Assembly (NCBI RefSeq): GCF_042850985.1
Contig: NZ_AP031415.1
Location: forward strand, 868,001-932,000
DNA from: Allocoprobacillus sp002160865
GTDB lineage: Bacteria; Bacillota_I; Bacilli_A; Erysipelotrichales; Coprobacillaceae
DNA: 64,000 nucleotides
Reading direction: 5' to 3'
The notes beneath the pieces are model-generated. The model saw nothing but the letters and a program-made list of their open reading frames with translations. It ran no database searches and was not told the origin of the DNA. Both the position numbers and the translations under genes were made by a program. Of the stretch, positions 26,595-35,011 are shown piece after piece; position 1 is the stretch's first letter, and the number at the start of each line of letters is the position of its first letter.

Positions 26595-27128
26595 ATGGTA
26601 TTAATGAAAGGAAGACCGATAGATATAGAGAATAGATTAAAAAAAGAAATCAGGGTTTATGACTTATTAGATTCTCTTTCTATAGAATATATGCGTATTG
26701 ATCATGAGAGTGCTATGACCATGGAAGACTGTGTGAAAATTGAAGAGGAATTAGATGCAGCAATATGCAAAAATTTATTTTTAGTCAATTCTAACAAGAG
26801 TCAATATTATTTGTTGATGTTATTAGGACATAAAAAGTTTAAAACAAAAGATATATCAAAACAGATTCATAGTTCAAGGTTAAGCTTTGCGAGTGATGAT
26901 AAAATGCTTGAATATCTTGATATAACGCCTGGCTCAGTGAGTGTCATAGGATTAATCAATGATACGGATTGTCATGTACAGCTCATTGTAGATGAGGATA
27001 TTCTCAAAGAGGAATATATTGGTTTCCATCCTTGTATCAATACAACAAGTATGAAAATAAAGACAAAAGATTTATTTGAGAAAGTCTTGCCTTCTATTAA
27101 GCATGATTATTATATCATTCAATGTTAA
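26595..27128 (+). CDS. YbaK / ProX-type aminoacyl-tRNA deacylase
   Basis: About 177 residues from ATG 26595 (AAAGGATG upstream); an in-frame GTG at 26568 would add nine residues. The fold is the prolyl-tRNA editing domain: IDHESAMTMEDCVKIEEEL, ICKNLFLVNSNKSQYYLLMLLG with the conserved KNLFL and Lys region, and LEITPGSVS-like LDITPGSVSVIGLIND. Such free-standing proteins remove Ala or another wrong amino acid from tRNA-Pro. A PrdX-like protein is the nearest alternative. Confidence 0.88.
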   Translation: MVLMKGRPIDIENRLKKEIRVYDLLDSLSIEYMRIDHESAMTMEDCVKIEEELDAAICKNLFLVNSNKSQYYLLMLLGHKKFKTKDISKQIHSSRLSFASDDKMLEYLDITPGSVSVIGLINDTDCHVQLIVDEDILKEEYIGFHPCINTTSMKIKTKDLFEKVLPSIKHDYYIIQC

Positions 27129-27140
27129 AAGATGTTGTGA

Positions 27141-27184
27141 AAAAATGAGGAAGATAGAGTTTTTATTTATCTTTCTCATTTTTT
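27141..27184. terminator. Hairpin terminator after the YbaK-like gene
   Basis: AAAAATGAG..AAGATA pairs with TATCTT..CTCATTTTT across a T-rich loop, ending in T. It could also act on the opposite strand. Confidence 0.65.
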
Positions 27185-27263
27185 ATTGATATAATATTAC
27201 CTATGAATATGTGCTATATTTTAACAACAAATATGATATTCTTTTTATTTATTTCCTTGATTT

Positions 27264-27812
27264 TTATTGGCATATTTTCTTGAGTCTTTTTGTTAAAAAA
27301 AGGGCCACTGCCATTTTTATAAAATCGGGTATAATAAATGGGATGACACACCACTCTAGAACTGTAGAAATCTCAACAAGTCCAGATTGTTGAGTATAGA
27401 TCATCATAAACCATGCTGTTCCAAATGCATAACATACAAAAAGACCAGCAATCATAGAAAGAATGAAAACGATTTGATTTCTTCCAAATATTGCTTCTAT
27501 TCTCCACATAAGTATTGCTGAAAATAAAAAGCCTATAATATAACCATCCGTTGTGCCAAAAATAATACCAATACCACCGGAAAATCCTGAAAATACAGGA
27601 ATACCAACTGCTCCTAAAAGAATATAAGTCAATACAGCTAAAGTTCCTTTTTGACCACCTAAAATACCAATCGCAGTAAAGATGCCCATCGTTTGTAAGG
27701 TAAATGGAACAGTTGCAGGAATAGTTATCCATGAACAAATTGATATCATCGCAGCGAATATACCTATATAGACAATATCACTTGTTTTGTTTTTTGAGAT
27801 TACTTTTGTCAT
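27264..27812 (-). CDS. bioY: Biotin transporter BioY
   Basis: 182 residues from ATG 27812 (AGGTGG nine bases upstream). Five to six membrane segments and the BioY signature ITIPATVPFTLQTMGIFTAIGILGGQKG, with GIIFGTTDGYIIGF after it. BioY is the S component for biotin and works with ECF energising units shared or elsewhere. A BirA-type operator lies over its promoter, so it is probably repressed by biotin. Confidence 0.95.
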   Translation of the reverse strand: MTKVISKNKTSDIVYIGIFAAMISICSWITIPATVPFTLQTMGIFTAIGILGGQKGTLAVLTYILLGAVGIPVFSGFSGGIGIIFGTTDGYIIGFLFSAILMWRIEAIFGRNQIVFILSMIAGLFVCYAFGTAWFMMIYTQQSGLVEISTVLEWCVIPFIIPDFIKMAVALFLTKRLKKICQ

Positions 27813-27844
27813 AATATATACCACCTGTTCTTAATGTTATAGCT

Positions 27845-27899
27845 ATCATAACAGATGTTAATATAATTGTAAACTGTAATTTATATTTTGATTTACAAT
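27845..27899 (-). promoter_or_regulatory. bioY promoter with BirA-type operator
   Basis: Minus strand: TTTACA (27873-27868), 17-base spacer, TATGAT (27850-27845). The -35 is covered by a dyad at 27866-27899, ATTGTAAAC, 15 bases, GATTTACAAT, the spacing and half-sites known for BirA operators in Bacillota. Confidence 0.75.
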
Positions 27900-27974
27900 T
27901 ATATGCTATATGATATGTTATATACCATTCATCAATGATAAAAATCATGTCTTATTGACAAATAATATGAGAAA

Positions 27975-28106
27975 ATATTGAAAAATTATCATTTTATATA
28001 ATAAAAAATATTGAAAAGTCATTGCTTTATAGATATAAAAATATTGAAAAGTCATAAAATAAGCTATATAATTTTATTGAAAAGTTTATTATCATGAAAT
28101 TTATTT
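27975..28106 (+). repeat. Four 33-bp direct repeats before the ATPase gene
   Basis: The core ATATTGAAAA recurs at 27975, 28008 and 28041, and as TTATTGAAAA at 28074, exactly 33 bases apart each time. The middle two units share ATATTGAAAAGTCAT. The rest of each unit is AT-rich and diverged. The array ends about 25 bases before the start codon of the ATPase. Confidence 0.75.
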
Positions 28107-28130
28107 CTATTTAAAATATGGAGGAGAGAT

Positions 28131-29447
28131 ATGTTATATAGGAAAATAAGTCAAGTTATTGAAGAACATTTATTATCAGAGAATTCAAAGATATTACTCG
28201 TAGATGGAGCACGTCAAGTCGGGAAAACATATATTATTCGTTATGTAGGGAAAAAATTATTTAAAAATTTTATTGAAATTAATATGATTGAAGACTCAAT
28301 AAGTAATAGATTATATGAAAATGTAAAATCTGTAGAAGATTTCTATTTACAAGTAAGTATGACAGATGGAAACAAAATGAGTCAAAAAGAAGAGACTCTT
28401 ATATTTATTGACGAAATTCAAGCATATCCACATTTTTTAACATTATTAAAATTTCTGGCACAAGATAATAGATTTACATATATAGCCAGCGGATCATTAC
28501 TTGGAGTTACTTTATCTCAAACAACTTCTATTCCTATGGGAAGTATTAAAAGAATTCATATGTATCCTTTAGATTTTGAGGAATTCTTATATGCCAATGG
28601 GATGAATCAATTTGTTATTGAATCAATGCAAAATAAATTTAAAAATTTAGAATCATTAGATGAATCAGTGCATCAAAAAATAATGGATTTATTTAAAAAA
28701 TATTTGTTAGTTGGTGGCTTGCCAGATGCTGTAAATTCATATATAGAAAACAAAAATATTCAGGAGGTACGTCAAATACAAAATGAAATTCATGAATATT
28801 ATGCAGCAGATGCTTCTAAATATGGCCAAGAAAACAAATTGAAAATACGACGTATATATGACATGATTCCATCAAATATGGAGAATAAAAAGAAACGTAT
28901 GATTATAAAGAATATAGAGAATAAAAAAGGAAAAACATTTAATGACTATGTTGATGAATTTGAATATTTAATAAGTTCTGGTATTGCTTTAGCTGTACAG
29001 GCAATATCTAATCCATCTTTTCCGTTAATAGAATCGATGGGAAAGAATCTGCTCAAGCTTTATTTTAATGATGTTGGTATATTTACAAGTATTCTTTATG
29101 GACCTAATATAAGAGCAGTATTAGATAATGAAAAAAGTATAAACTTAGGATCAGTTTATGAAAATGTTGTTGCCAGTGAGCTTATTGCTCATGGTTCGAG
29201 ATTATATTATTATGATAATCGTTCAAAAGGGGAAGTAGATTTCTTGTATGATGATTATGATAGCTTATCTGCTGTTCCTATTGAAGTGAAATCTGGAAAA
29301 GATTATACAGTTCATAGTGCTCTTAATAATTTATTGAAAAATGAAAGTTATCATATTCAAAAGGTATATGTTTTATCTAACGAAAGACAAATAAAGGTTA
29401 AAGGTAAAATTATTTATCTACCAATATATTTTATAATGTTCTTTTAG
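28131..29447 (+). CDS. AAA ATPase with DUF4143 domain
   Basis: 438 residues, the usual length. AAA_14 domain first: Walker A DGARQVGKT, Walker B LIFIDEIQ, then the SGSLLGV sensor region and GSIKRIHMYPLDFEEFL. The DUF4143 part follows (GSVYENVVASELIAHG) with a PD-(D/E)xK-like core GEVDFLY and PIEVKSGK at about 370-390. The family is very common in gut anaerobes and has no settled role; mobile-element or toxin-antitoxin-like behaviour has been suggested. The gene sits behind a 33-bp repeat array, in an accessory region. Confidence 0.92.
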   Translation: MLYRKISQVIEEHLLSENSKILLVDGARQVGKTYIIRYVGKKLFKNFIEINMIEDSISNRLYENVKSVEDFYLQVSMTDGNKMSQKEETLIFIDEIQAYPHFLTLLKFLAQDNRFTYIASGSLLGVTLSQTTSIPMGSIKRIHMYPLDFEEFLYANGMNQFVIESMQNKFKNLESLDESVHQKIMDLFKKYLLVGGLPDAVNSYIENKNIQEVRQIQNEIHEYYAADASKYGQENKLKIRRIYDMIPSNMENKKKRMIIKNIENKKGKTFNDYVDEFEYLISSGIALAVQAISNPSFPLIESMGKNLLKLYFNDVGIFTSILYGPNIRAVLDNEKSINLGSVYENVVASELIAHGSRLYYYDNRSKGEVDFLYDDYDSLSAVPIEVKSGKDYTVHSALNNLLKNESYHIQKVYVLSNERQIKVKGKIIYLPIYFIMFF

Positions 29448-29562
29448 AATAAAATAGGGTCATTAGATTATTTATGATTTATTTAACAGATTTGATTCTG
29501 AATTATTGTTGAATATCAATTATTTATAAGGTTTTAAAAATTAAATTTAGGAGATGAATTAA

Positions 29563-30105
29563 ATGAAGAAAAGTATGAAAATATTTGCAACAAAAGAAGA
29601 TTTACAAAACATATTTTTAACTTTTCAACAAAATTTTACAGTATATTATGTTCCTACTTATTCTCAACAGAAAAATATTCGAATCAATAACATATTAAAT
29701 ATTTCTAGCTTTGGAATCAATACAACTGGAAGGAAAATAGGAAATAATCAGTTTTTGATATTCTATCAAGGATGTGTCTGTCACTGGAAAAAAATAAAAG
29801 TTAGCCATACAAATACAGAAAGATATTCTACATTAACTGAAGAAAATCTAGAAAATACTTTTATTGATTTGGGTGGACTATACAAGGATTCTATACTCTT
29901 TCCAACTGAAATTTCAACTATACATTATGAAAATGAATTATCTAATCAACTTTTTAATGACCTTAAAAAGATAGTTCGTAAAAACACCACAATAACAAAA
30001 AATGGTTATAGTATTTGCCATCATGCATATCAACAAAGAGAACAATATCGTTTTTGTACCATAAATGTTAAGTCTCCAAGAGAATATGATTTGATTATTG
30101 AATAA
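29563..30105 (+). CDS. Hypothetical protein (180 aa)
   Basis: Good ribosome site (AGGAGATG). No family recognised. Soluble, mixed alpha/beta composition, rich in Asn, Thr and aromatic residues, no signal peptide or membrane segment. Residues 60-75 (FGINTTGRKIGNNQFLIFY) and 137-155 (RKNTTITKNGYSICHHAY) look like structured core. It lies between the DUF4143 ATPase and a broken XRE gene; base composition is as AT-rich as those. Confidence 0.6.
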   Translation: MKKSMKIFATKEDLQNIFLTFQQNFTVYYVPTYSQQKNIRINNILNISSFGINTTGRKIGNNQFLIFYQGCVCHWKKIKVSHTNTERYSTLTEENLENTFIDLGGLYKDSILFPTEISTIHYENELSNQLFNDLKKIVRKNTTITKNGYSICHHAYQQREQYRFCTINVKSPREYDLIIE

Positions 30106-30228
30106 TATGTATTTATTTTTTAGATGATGTCAAAGAATTTTTACATAAATTTTTCTTTTTGTAAAAGATGTTTGATAGAAAGATTTATATTATTTTGATA
30201 AACTCGTAAGTGAAGGAGGGTGGGGATA

Positions 30229-30772
30229 ATGAGAATAGCCGATCAAATAAAAAGTGCTCGCATACAAAAAGAATATACACAAGAGCAATCAGCAGAAAAT
30301 CTTATGGTTTCCAGACAGACTATTTCTAATTGGGAAACTGATATCCCGACTTTCTAAAGATTCCGATATCGGAATTCAAAGAGGCACAAATATGCCGGAC
30401 ATAAGTATTTTGATTAATTTGGCTGAGTTCTATAATGTGAGTATCCCTGAAATTATTGATGGAGGAAGGAAGAGCGAGAAAATGAATGAAGAAGTCAAAG
30501 AAACAGTATTAAAGTTATCGGATTATGCGGAAACAATAAATCAAAAAATAAAGATAAAATTATTTTGGTTAACGATTGCTGCTTTGTTAGGAATGATAGC
30601 GTTTTTAGTAATTGAAACATTAGGTTTGAATACACCAGACAGTTTATACGAATATATAGCAAGTGCAGGGCTGGGTTTGGACTTTGGTATGTTAATTGTG
30701 ATTACAATGTACTTGTCGGGTGTTCTTGGAAAGATAAAAGCAAGACGAATGAAGCTTAAGAATATTCACTAG
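30229..30772 (+). pseudogene. XRE / membrane regulator broken by a 43-bp insert
   Basis: Start ATG 30229 after GGAGGGTGGGG. The first 37 codons give an HTH (IADQIKSARIQKEYTQEQSAENLMVSRQTISNWE). A 43-base insert (about 30337-30382) then shifts the frame and brings a stop at 30353-30355. After it the same protein resumes as RGTNMPDISILINLAEFYNVS, then two membrane segments (about 30560-30630 and 30670-30730). Without the insert the frame is continuous, giving a regulator of about 166 residues. Confidence 0.8.
30340..30382. other. 43-bp insertion in the XRE gene
   Basis: Placement is uncertain by three bases. It contains two GATATC sites and a perfect 16-base palindrome ATTCCGATATCGGAAT at 30360-30375. 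No obvious target duplication or match elsewhere in the window. Confidence 0.6.
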
Positions 30773-30977
30773 ATATAAAAGTTTGATAATTAAGATGCGG
30801 ATTCATTTTTTTATCTTGAATATAAATGTTTATTTGTATATTTTTTAGCTCATTTATGATGAAATTATTGGTAATCATATGTTTATGATTAAAAAAAGAA
30901 CAAGAAATGAATTGTCATAAAGCAATGATTTCGTGTTCTAGTATTGTTATGAGAAAATTATTTTATTTTCAAATTAT

Positions 30978-31574
30978 TTATAAAAATTGGGAATGTAAAC
31001 TTGCTAAAATACCTTCTGTGATAGTAATAGTGATGATTTGTAATATTTCTTCTTTTGATGTTTGTGGGCTTTCTAGATGCCACCATTTTATAGCAACTAA
31101 GATGTTTGAAGCAATAATTTTTGAAAAATAATTAGCAATTTTGATTTGAGAATCACTAATGTGATAATGATAAATAAGTTCGTTTAATAAATAATGACTA
31201 TAGATTGTCAGCATTTCATCAAAAATATTTATGGGTAAATCATTATTGTATAACACTATAAAAATATCTTTATGTTTATTAAAATAATCTAATAATGAAC
31301 TAAAATATGGTTTAAAATCATTCTCTTTTTTTAAATGAAGAGTAATAAATTGGCAATGAATATTTTTTTTAAATTGCTTGATGAGTTCTTCAACTATTTT
31401 ATAAATTAAATCGTATTTGTCTTCATAATTTCTATAAAAAGTAGAACGATTGATTTGACATTCATTAATTAATAGTTTAATGGTAATGTCTTGGAATTTA
31501 TAGCGTTCTAATAAATTGATAAAATGTGATTCAATATTTTCTTTTGTTTTGATGTTTCTTAAATCTTTACTCAT
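30978..31574 (-). CDS. TetR-family regulator
   Basis: 199 residues from ATG 31574 (AGAGGA upstream; an earlier in-frame ATG has no site). N-terminal HTH: NIESHFINLLERYKFQDITIKLLINECQINRSTFYRNYEDKYDLI, the classic TetR pattern with the recognition helix ending in YRNYEDK. The C-terminal ligand-binding part is divergent. It is divergent from the flavin reductase at 31710, with a perfect palindrome between them, so it very likely controls that gene. Confidence 0.9.
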   Translation of the reverse strand: MSKDLRNIKTKENIESHFINLLERYKFQDITIKLLINECQINRSTFYRNYEDKYDLIYKIVEELIKQFKKNIHCQFITLHLKKENDFKPYFSSLLDYFNKHKDIFIVLYNNDLPINIFDEMLTIYSHYLLNELIYHYHISDSQIKIANYFSKIIASNILVAIKWWHLESPQTSKEEILQIITITITEGILASLHSQFL

Positions 31575-31604
31575 TTTTTCCTCTCTAATGCAACATTCAT
31601 TATG

Positions 31605-31628
31605 AAAAAGTTGCATATGCAACTTTTT
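31605..31628. promoter_or_regulatory. Palindromic operator between tetR and the reductase
   Basis: Perfect 24-base palindrome with half-site AAAAAGTTGCAT. A partial second copy of the core (TGCAAC) occurs at 31589-31594 next to the tetR start. Expected binding site of the adjacent TetR protein. Confidence 0.7.
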
Positions 31629-31709
31629 TAAGTGATTTATCGCTTGTTAATTATTTATCATAATTATATCATTATTTATAGAAATAATAAAGATATAAGG
31701 AGATAAAGT

Positions 31710-33638
31710 ATGAAAAACAAATATTACCCTCATCTATTTGAAAAAGGAAAAATTGGAAACGTTGTTATCAAAAATAGAATTGTACGTAATTCTATGGGAA
31801 CGTACTTAGGTAATCCAGATGGTACAGTCACTGATAGACAAATTAAAGCTTATGCACAAGCTGCTGATGGTGGTGCTGGACTTATTTTTATGGATAATGC
31901 TGTACCTGTTCCTATGACATCTTGTGGTTTAAGAGCGGACAAAGATGAATTTATTGCTGGATTAACTTTGTTGGCAGAAACAGTCAAAGAACATGGAGCA
32001 ACTCCTGGTCTACAATTGGCACATCCTGGTAGAGATGCAGCATTTGTAGGAAGTGCTGATGTTATTGGAGCATCACCAATTACTTTTGAACCATGGTATG
32101 AAATGGGATTTAAAATGCCTAGAGCTTTAACTATTGAAGAAATTCATGATTTAGTAGAGAAATTTGGAGATGCTGCTTTAAGAGCAAAAAAAGCTGGGTT
32201 TGAAGTCCTTGAAATTCATGGGGCTGCTGGATGTATTCCTACAAATTTCTTATCACCTCATGATAACAAACGTACTGATATGTATGGTGGATCACTGCAT
32301 AATCGTATGAGATTATTGATAGAGATTGTCAGAAATATGAAACAGAAATGTGGAGCTGATTTTCCTATTGGTGTTAAATTAAGTACTGAAGATTGGGAAC
32401 CAGAAGGAATTCGTATAGAGGAAACAATTGAAGTTGCGAAAGCATTAGAAAAAGAAGGTGTATCTCATTTAAATATGATGGGTGGGACACATGCAACTGC
32501 ATCTCGACAATTCTTATTGCCAAATGCTTTTAATGCTGAACATACAAGAATGATTAAAGATGCTGTTCATATTCCTGTATTTATTGGACACAATATTTTC
32601 TCTCCTGAAGAGGCAGAAAAAATGCTGGCTGAAGGAAATGGTGATTTTGTGGCTTTAGGACGTTCTCAATTGGCTGACCCAGCATGGGCTAAAAAAGCGA
32701 AAGAGGGGAAAGCAAGAGATATTAAACCATGTATCAATTGTATGATCGGTTGTATTGATAAAGGAATGTTAGGTCATACACCAATCCATTGTACAGTGAA
32801 TCCAACTTTATACAGATTTGAATGCAAACCTATTGTTGAAGCTGAAGTTAAGAAAAATGTAGCAATTGTAGGTGCTGGTCCAGCAGGATGTGAAGCAGCA
32901 TTGACGGCATCTTTACGAGGACATAAAGTCACTATTTTTGAAAAGAGAAGTTTTGGTGGTGCTATGATAGAAGCAAGTAAACCAGACAATAAGGCAAATA
33001 TCAAACGTTTGATTAATTATTATGAAGACCATATTACTCATGATCCTAATATTACTTTAGTTAAAAAAGAAGCAAATTATGATATGCTTGTTCAAGGTGG
33101 CTATGATGCTGTTATTATTGCCATAGGAGGTAAAACAAGAATTTTAGATGTTCCAGGTAGTGATAAGTCATCAGTTGTTTATGCAAATGACTATTTAAAT
33201 GGTTCTCGAGTTGTTGATGGAAAAAATGTCGTTATTATTGGTGGAGGTATTACAGGAGCTGAAACAGCACTAGAATTAGATAATGATGGAAAAAATGTAA
33301 CCATTGTAGAAATGGCAGATACTTTCTTAGCTAATTCTGGTTCATCTTGTCAAGCTTATAATATTGCCATTGCTCAATCAAATATAAAAATTATGACTGG
33401 TAAACGTTTGGTTGCTGTAGAAGATAATGGGGTAGTTTTAATTGACAGATGGGGTAACGAAAATACTGTTGATGCTGATAATGTTGTTATTGCAGCAGGA
33501 TTTACTCCTCAGTATGATCTTGCAAATCAATTAGAAGAAAATACAGAAATGGAAGTTTATAATATAGGGGATAGCAAGAAAGTTCGTCAAATTTACGATG
33601 CTATTCATGAAGGATTTATAGCAGCCAGACAAATCTAA
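31710..33638 (+). CDS. NADH:flavin oxidoreductase / enoate-reductase-type Fe-S flavoenzyme
   Basis: 642 residues. Residues 1-335: FMN-binding TIM barrel of the old yellow enzyme family (LQLAHPGRD, LEIHGAAGCIPTNFLSPHDNKRTDMYGG, NRMR). Residues 341-365: [4Fe-4S] cysteines in PCINCMIGCIDKG and HCTVNP. Residues 382-642: FAD/NAD(P)H part (VAIVGAGPAGCEAAL, VVIIGGGITGAETALEL). Architecture as in 2,4-dienoyl-CoA reductase, BaiCD/BaiH and gut enoate reductases, which reduce C=C bonds next to a carbonyl. The Tyr normally found in HGAxGYL is Cys here (GAAGC), so chemistry may differ. Substrate unknown; TetR control suggests a xenobiotic, bile acid, steroid or plant compound (inference). Confidence 0.9.
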   Translation: MKNKYYPHLFEKGKIGNVVIKNRIVRNSMGTYLGNPDGTVTDRQIKAYAQAADGGAGLIFMDNAVPVPMTSCGLRADKDEFIAGLTLLAETVKEHGATPGLQLAHPGRDAAFVGSADVIGASPITFEPWYEMGFKMPRALTIEEIHDLVEKFGDAALRAKKAGFEVLEIHGAAGCIPTNFLSPHDNKRTDMYGGSLHNRMRLLIEIVRNMKQKCGADFPIGVKLSTEDWEPEGIRIEETIEVAKALEKEGVSHLNMMGGTHATASRQFLLPNAFNAEHTRMIKDAVHIPVFIGHNIFSPEEAEKMLAEGNGDFVALGRSQLADPAWAKKAKEGKARDIKPCINCMIGCIDKGMLGHTPIHCTVNPTLYRFECKPIVEAEVKKNVAIVGAGPAGCEAALTASLRGHKVTIFEKRSFGGAMIEASKPDNKANIKRLINYYEDHITHDPNITLVKKEANYDMLVQGGYDAVIIAIGGKTRILDVPGSDKSSVVYANDYLNGSRVVDGKNVVIIGGGITGAETALELDNDGKNVTIVEMADTFLANSGSSCQAYNIAIAQSNIKIMTGKRLVAVEDNGVVLIDRWGNENTVDADNVVIAAGFTPQYDLANQLEENTEMEVYNIGDSKKVRQIYDAIHEGFIAARQI

Positions 33639-33711
33639 TATTTGCTCTGTTATATTATCATATTTTGTTGAATCTATTCTTTTTATCCTTCCCAAAATGA
33701 ATAGATGATAA

Positions 33712-33744
33712 AAATGAATGTCATAAAAATGATGTTCATTTTTT
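33712..33744 (+). terminator. Terminator of the flavin reductase gene
   Basis: Interrupted stem AAATGAA-TG-TCAT / ATGA-TG-TTCATTT with loop AAAA, then T run. Confidence 0.75.
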
Positions 33745-34275
33745 ATATTACAGATGATTATATTAGTGATCAGAAAGAGTAATTTGTATTACGAGTAACA
33801 AAAATATTTGTATATTGATTATGGAATTGGAGTATATATTTCATAAATGATTTGTCAAAATTTGAGTTAGTTATAAATTGTGCATTCAATACAAGTGTAT
33901 AACTACGAAATTACAGTTATCATAATCTGTTATTGTAAAAGATGATAAATCTATTTAGGTTCTAATAAATCTCAGAGGATTTTTATAAAAAATAATTTTT
34001 AAGATTTGTATACAATATGTAAGCAACTCACGAAATCTATTAGCGTTTTAGGTAGTCTCTTTAAATATATTATTTTGTGAGAATAATTGAGATGAGATAC
34101 AAAAATAAGAATCAATTATCGAGAAATCATCATAAATCAATAGATCACTTATTAATGATTATTATTGAAATTGATATTTGTCGAAAATGACGAATGAATT
34201 TTTTATATATGATAAGAATATATTAAATAATTTATTTCTCTTTATTGATTTCAAAATATATGTGAAAGATAAATT
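33745..34275. other. Gene-free AT-rich stretch
   Basis: About 530 bases with many stops in all frames. I see no RNA gene, repeat or recognisable protein piece. It lies between a terminator and the KilA-N remnant and is probably eroded accessory DNA. Confidence 0.4.
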
Positions 34276-34895
34276 ATGGTCAAAACAAATGAAATTATTG
34301 AAGCACAAGGCGTAATAAGTATTTACATATGAATTTATAAGTTTAAGAGATACTGCTAAATATAAAAATGATGAACTAAATGAAGATATTAGAAATGGGA
34401 TAAACAGTAGATATACAATGAAATTTTTAGATTTATGGGAAACTCTTAATAATTCTGATTTGAAAACCAGAAAGATATGGAAGAAGTGGTATGGCTTTTG
34501 AGTTTGCATCGAGGATTTCTGCAGAATTTAAGATGATTATTATTTCAGATTAACTGAAAATTTTAAGTTCTCGTTCTCTTGGAATGTGCATAGAGAAATA
34601 TCCAAAATCAATTATAGAATTCATACAGATGCAATCAAGATATTTTTGTGAAAAGATTTAAAAAATGAACAATTGAATTGTAAGTATGCAAAATAGTAAA
34701 ACAATGGAGAATTGAAAATCTCAAATTAATAGGGTAATATTTGATATTTTGTTTCTATTGATAAGTTATTAGCTTTAGCAAAGATGGAAAGTTATCGTGC
34801 TATTTGAATAAAAAAAGGAATTTCTCAAAAAGAAAGAACTAAGAAAACTTGCTAGAAAATAGATAATATCTCTAGAACAAATGAATGATTCTTAA
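34276..34895 (+). pseudogene. KilA-N domain protein, decayed
   Basis: Plus-strand pieces in different frames follow the order of a KilA-N protein: MVKTNEIIEAQGVISIY at 34276, then EFISLRDTAKYKNDELNED and SRYTMKFLDLWETLNNSDLKT from 34331, AFEFASRISAEFK, IEKYPKSIIEFIQM-type text, LLALAKMESYRAI with KGISQKERTK, and finally LRKLARK, IISLEQMNDS and TAA at 34895. At least four stops or shifts. KilA-N proteins are DNA-binding proteins of phages and mobile islands, so this marks old foreign DNA. Confidence 0.7.
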
Positions 34896-34934
34896 TTATT
34901 GCAGGATAAAGTATCTAAATACTTTAAAAATAAA

Positions 34935-34945
34935 AAAAGCTCTGA
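34935..34945 (-). terminator. Left arm of a terminator split by the IS3 element
   Basis: AAAAGCTCTGA at 34935-34945 pairs exactly with TCAGAGCTTTT at 36782-36792. With the IS and one ATT removed, the two arms join as an 11-bp stem with loop ATT, followed on the minus strand by TTTTTTT: the original terminator of the GGGtGRT operon (and of plus-strand transcripts). Confidence 0.75.
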
Positions 34946-35011
34946 ATTTGATATGATAACCTCCTAGTAGACAGTGTAAATAATTAAACACTGATACGGG
35001 AGGTTTTTATA

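Noticed and set aside
27975..28106. 33-bp repeats as a CRISPR array
   Set aside because: The repeats touch each other with no constant repeat plus unique spacer alternation, they are diverged, and no cas gene is present.
30907..31131. Plus-strand ORF opposite the TetR gene
   Set aside because: Antisense to a well-recognised HTH protein, no ribosome site.
34162..34509. Minus-strand ORF of 115 codons
   Set aside because: It is the complement of the decayed KilA-N gene, whose plus-strand text is clearly recognisable; Phe/Ile/Ser-rich and no start signal.
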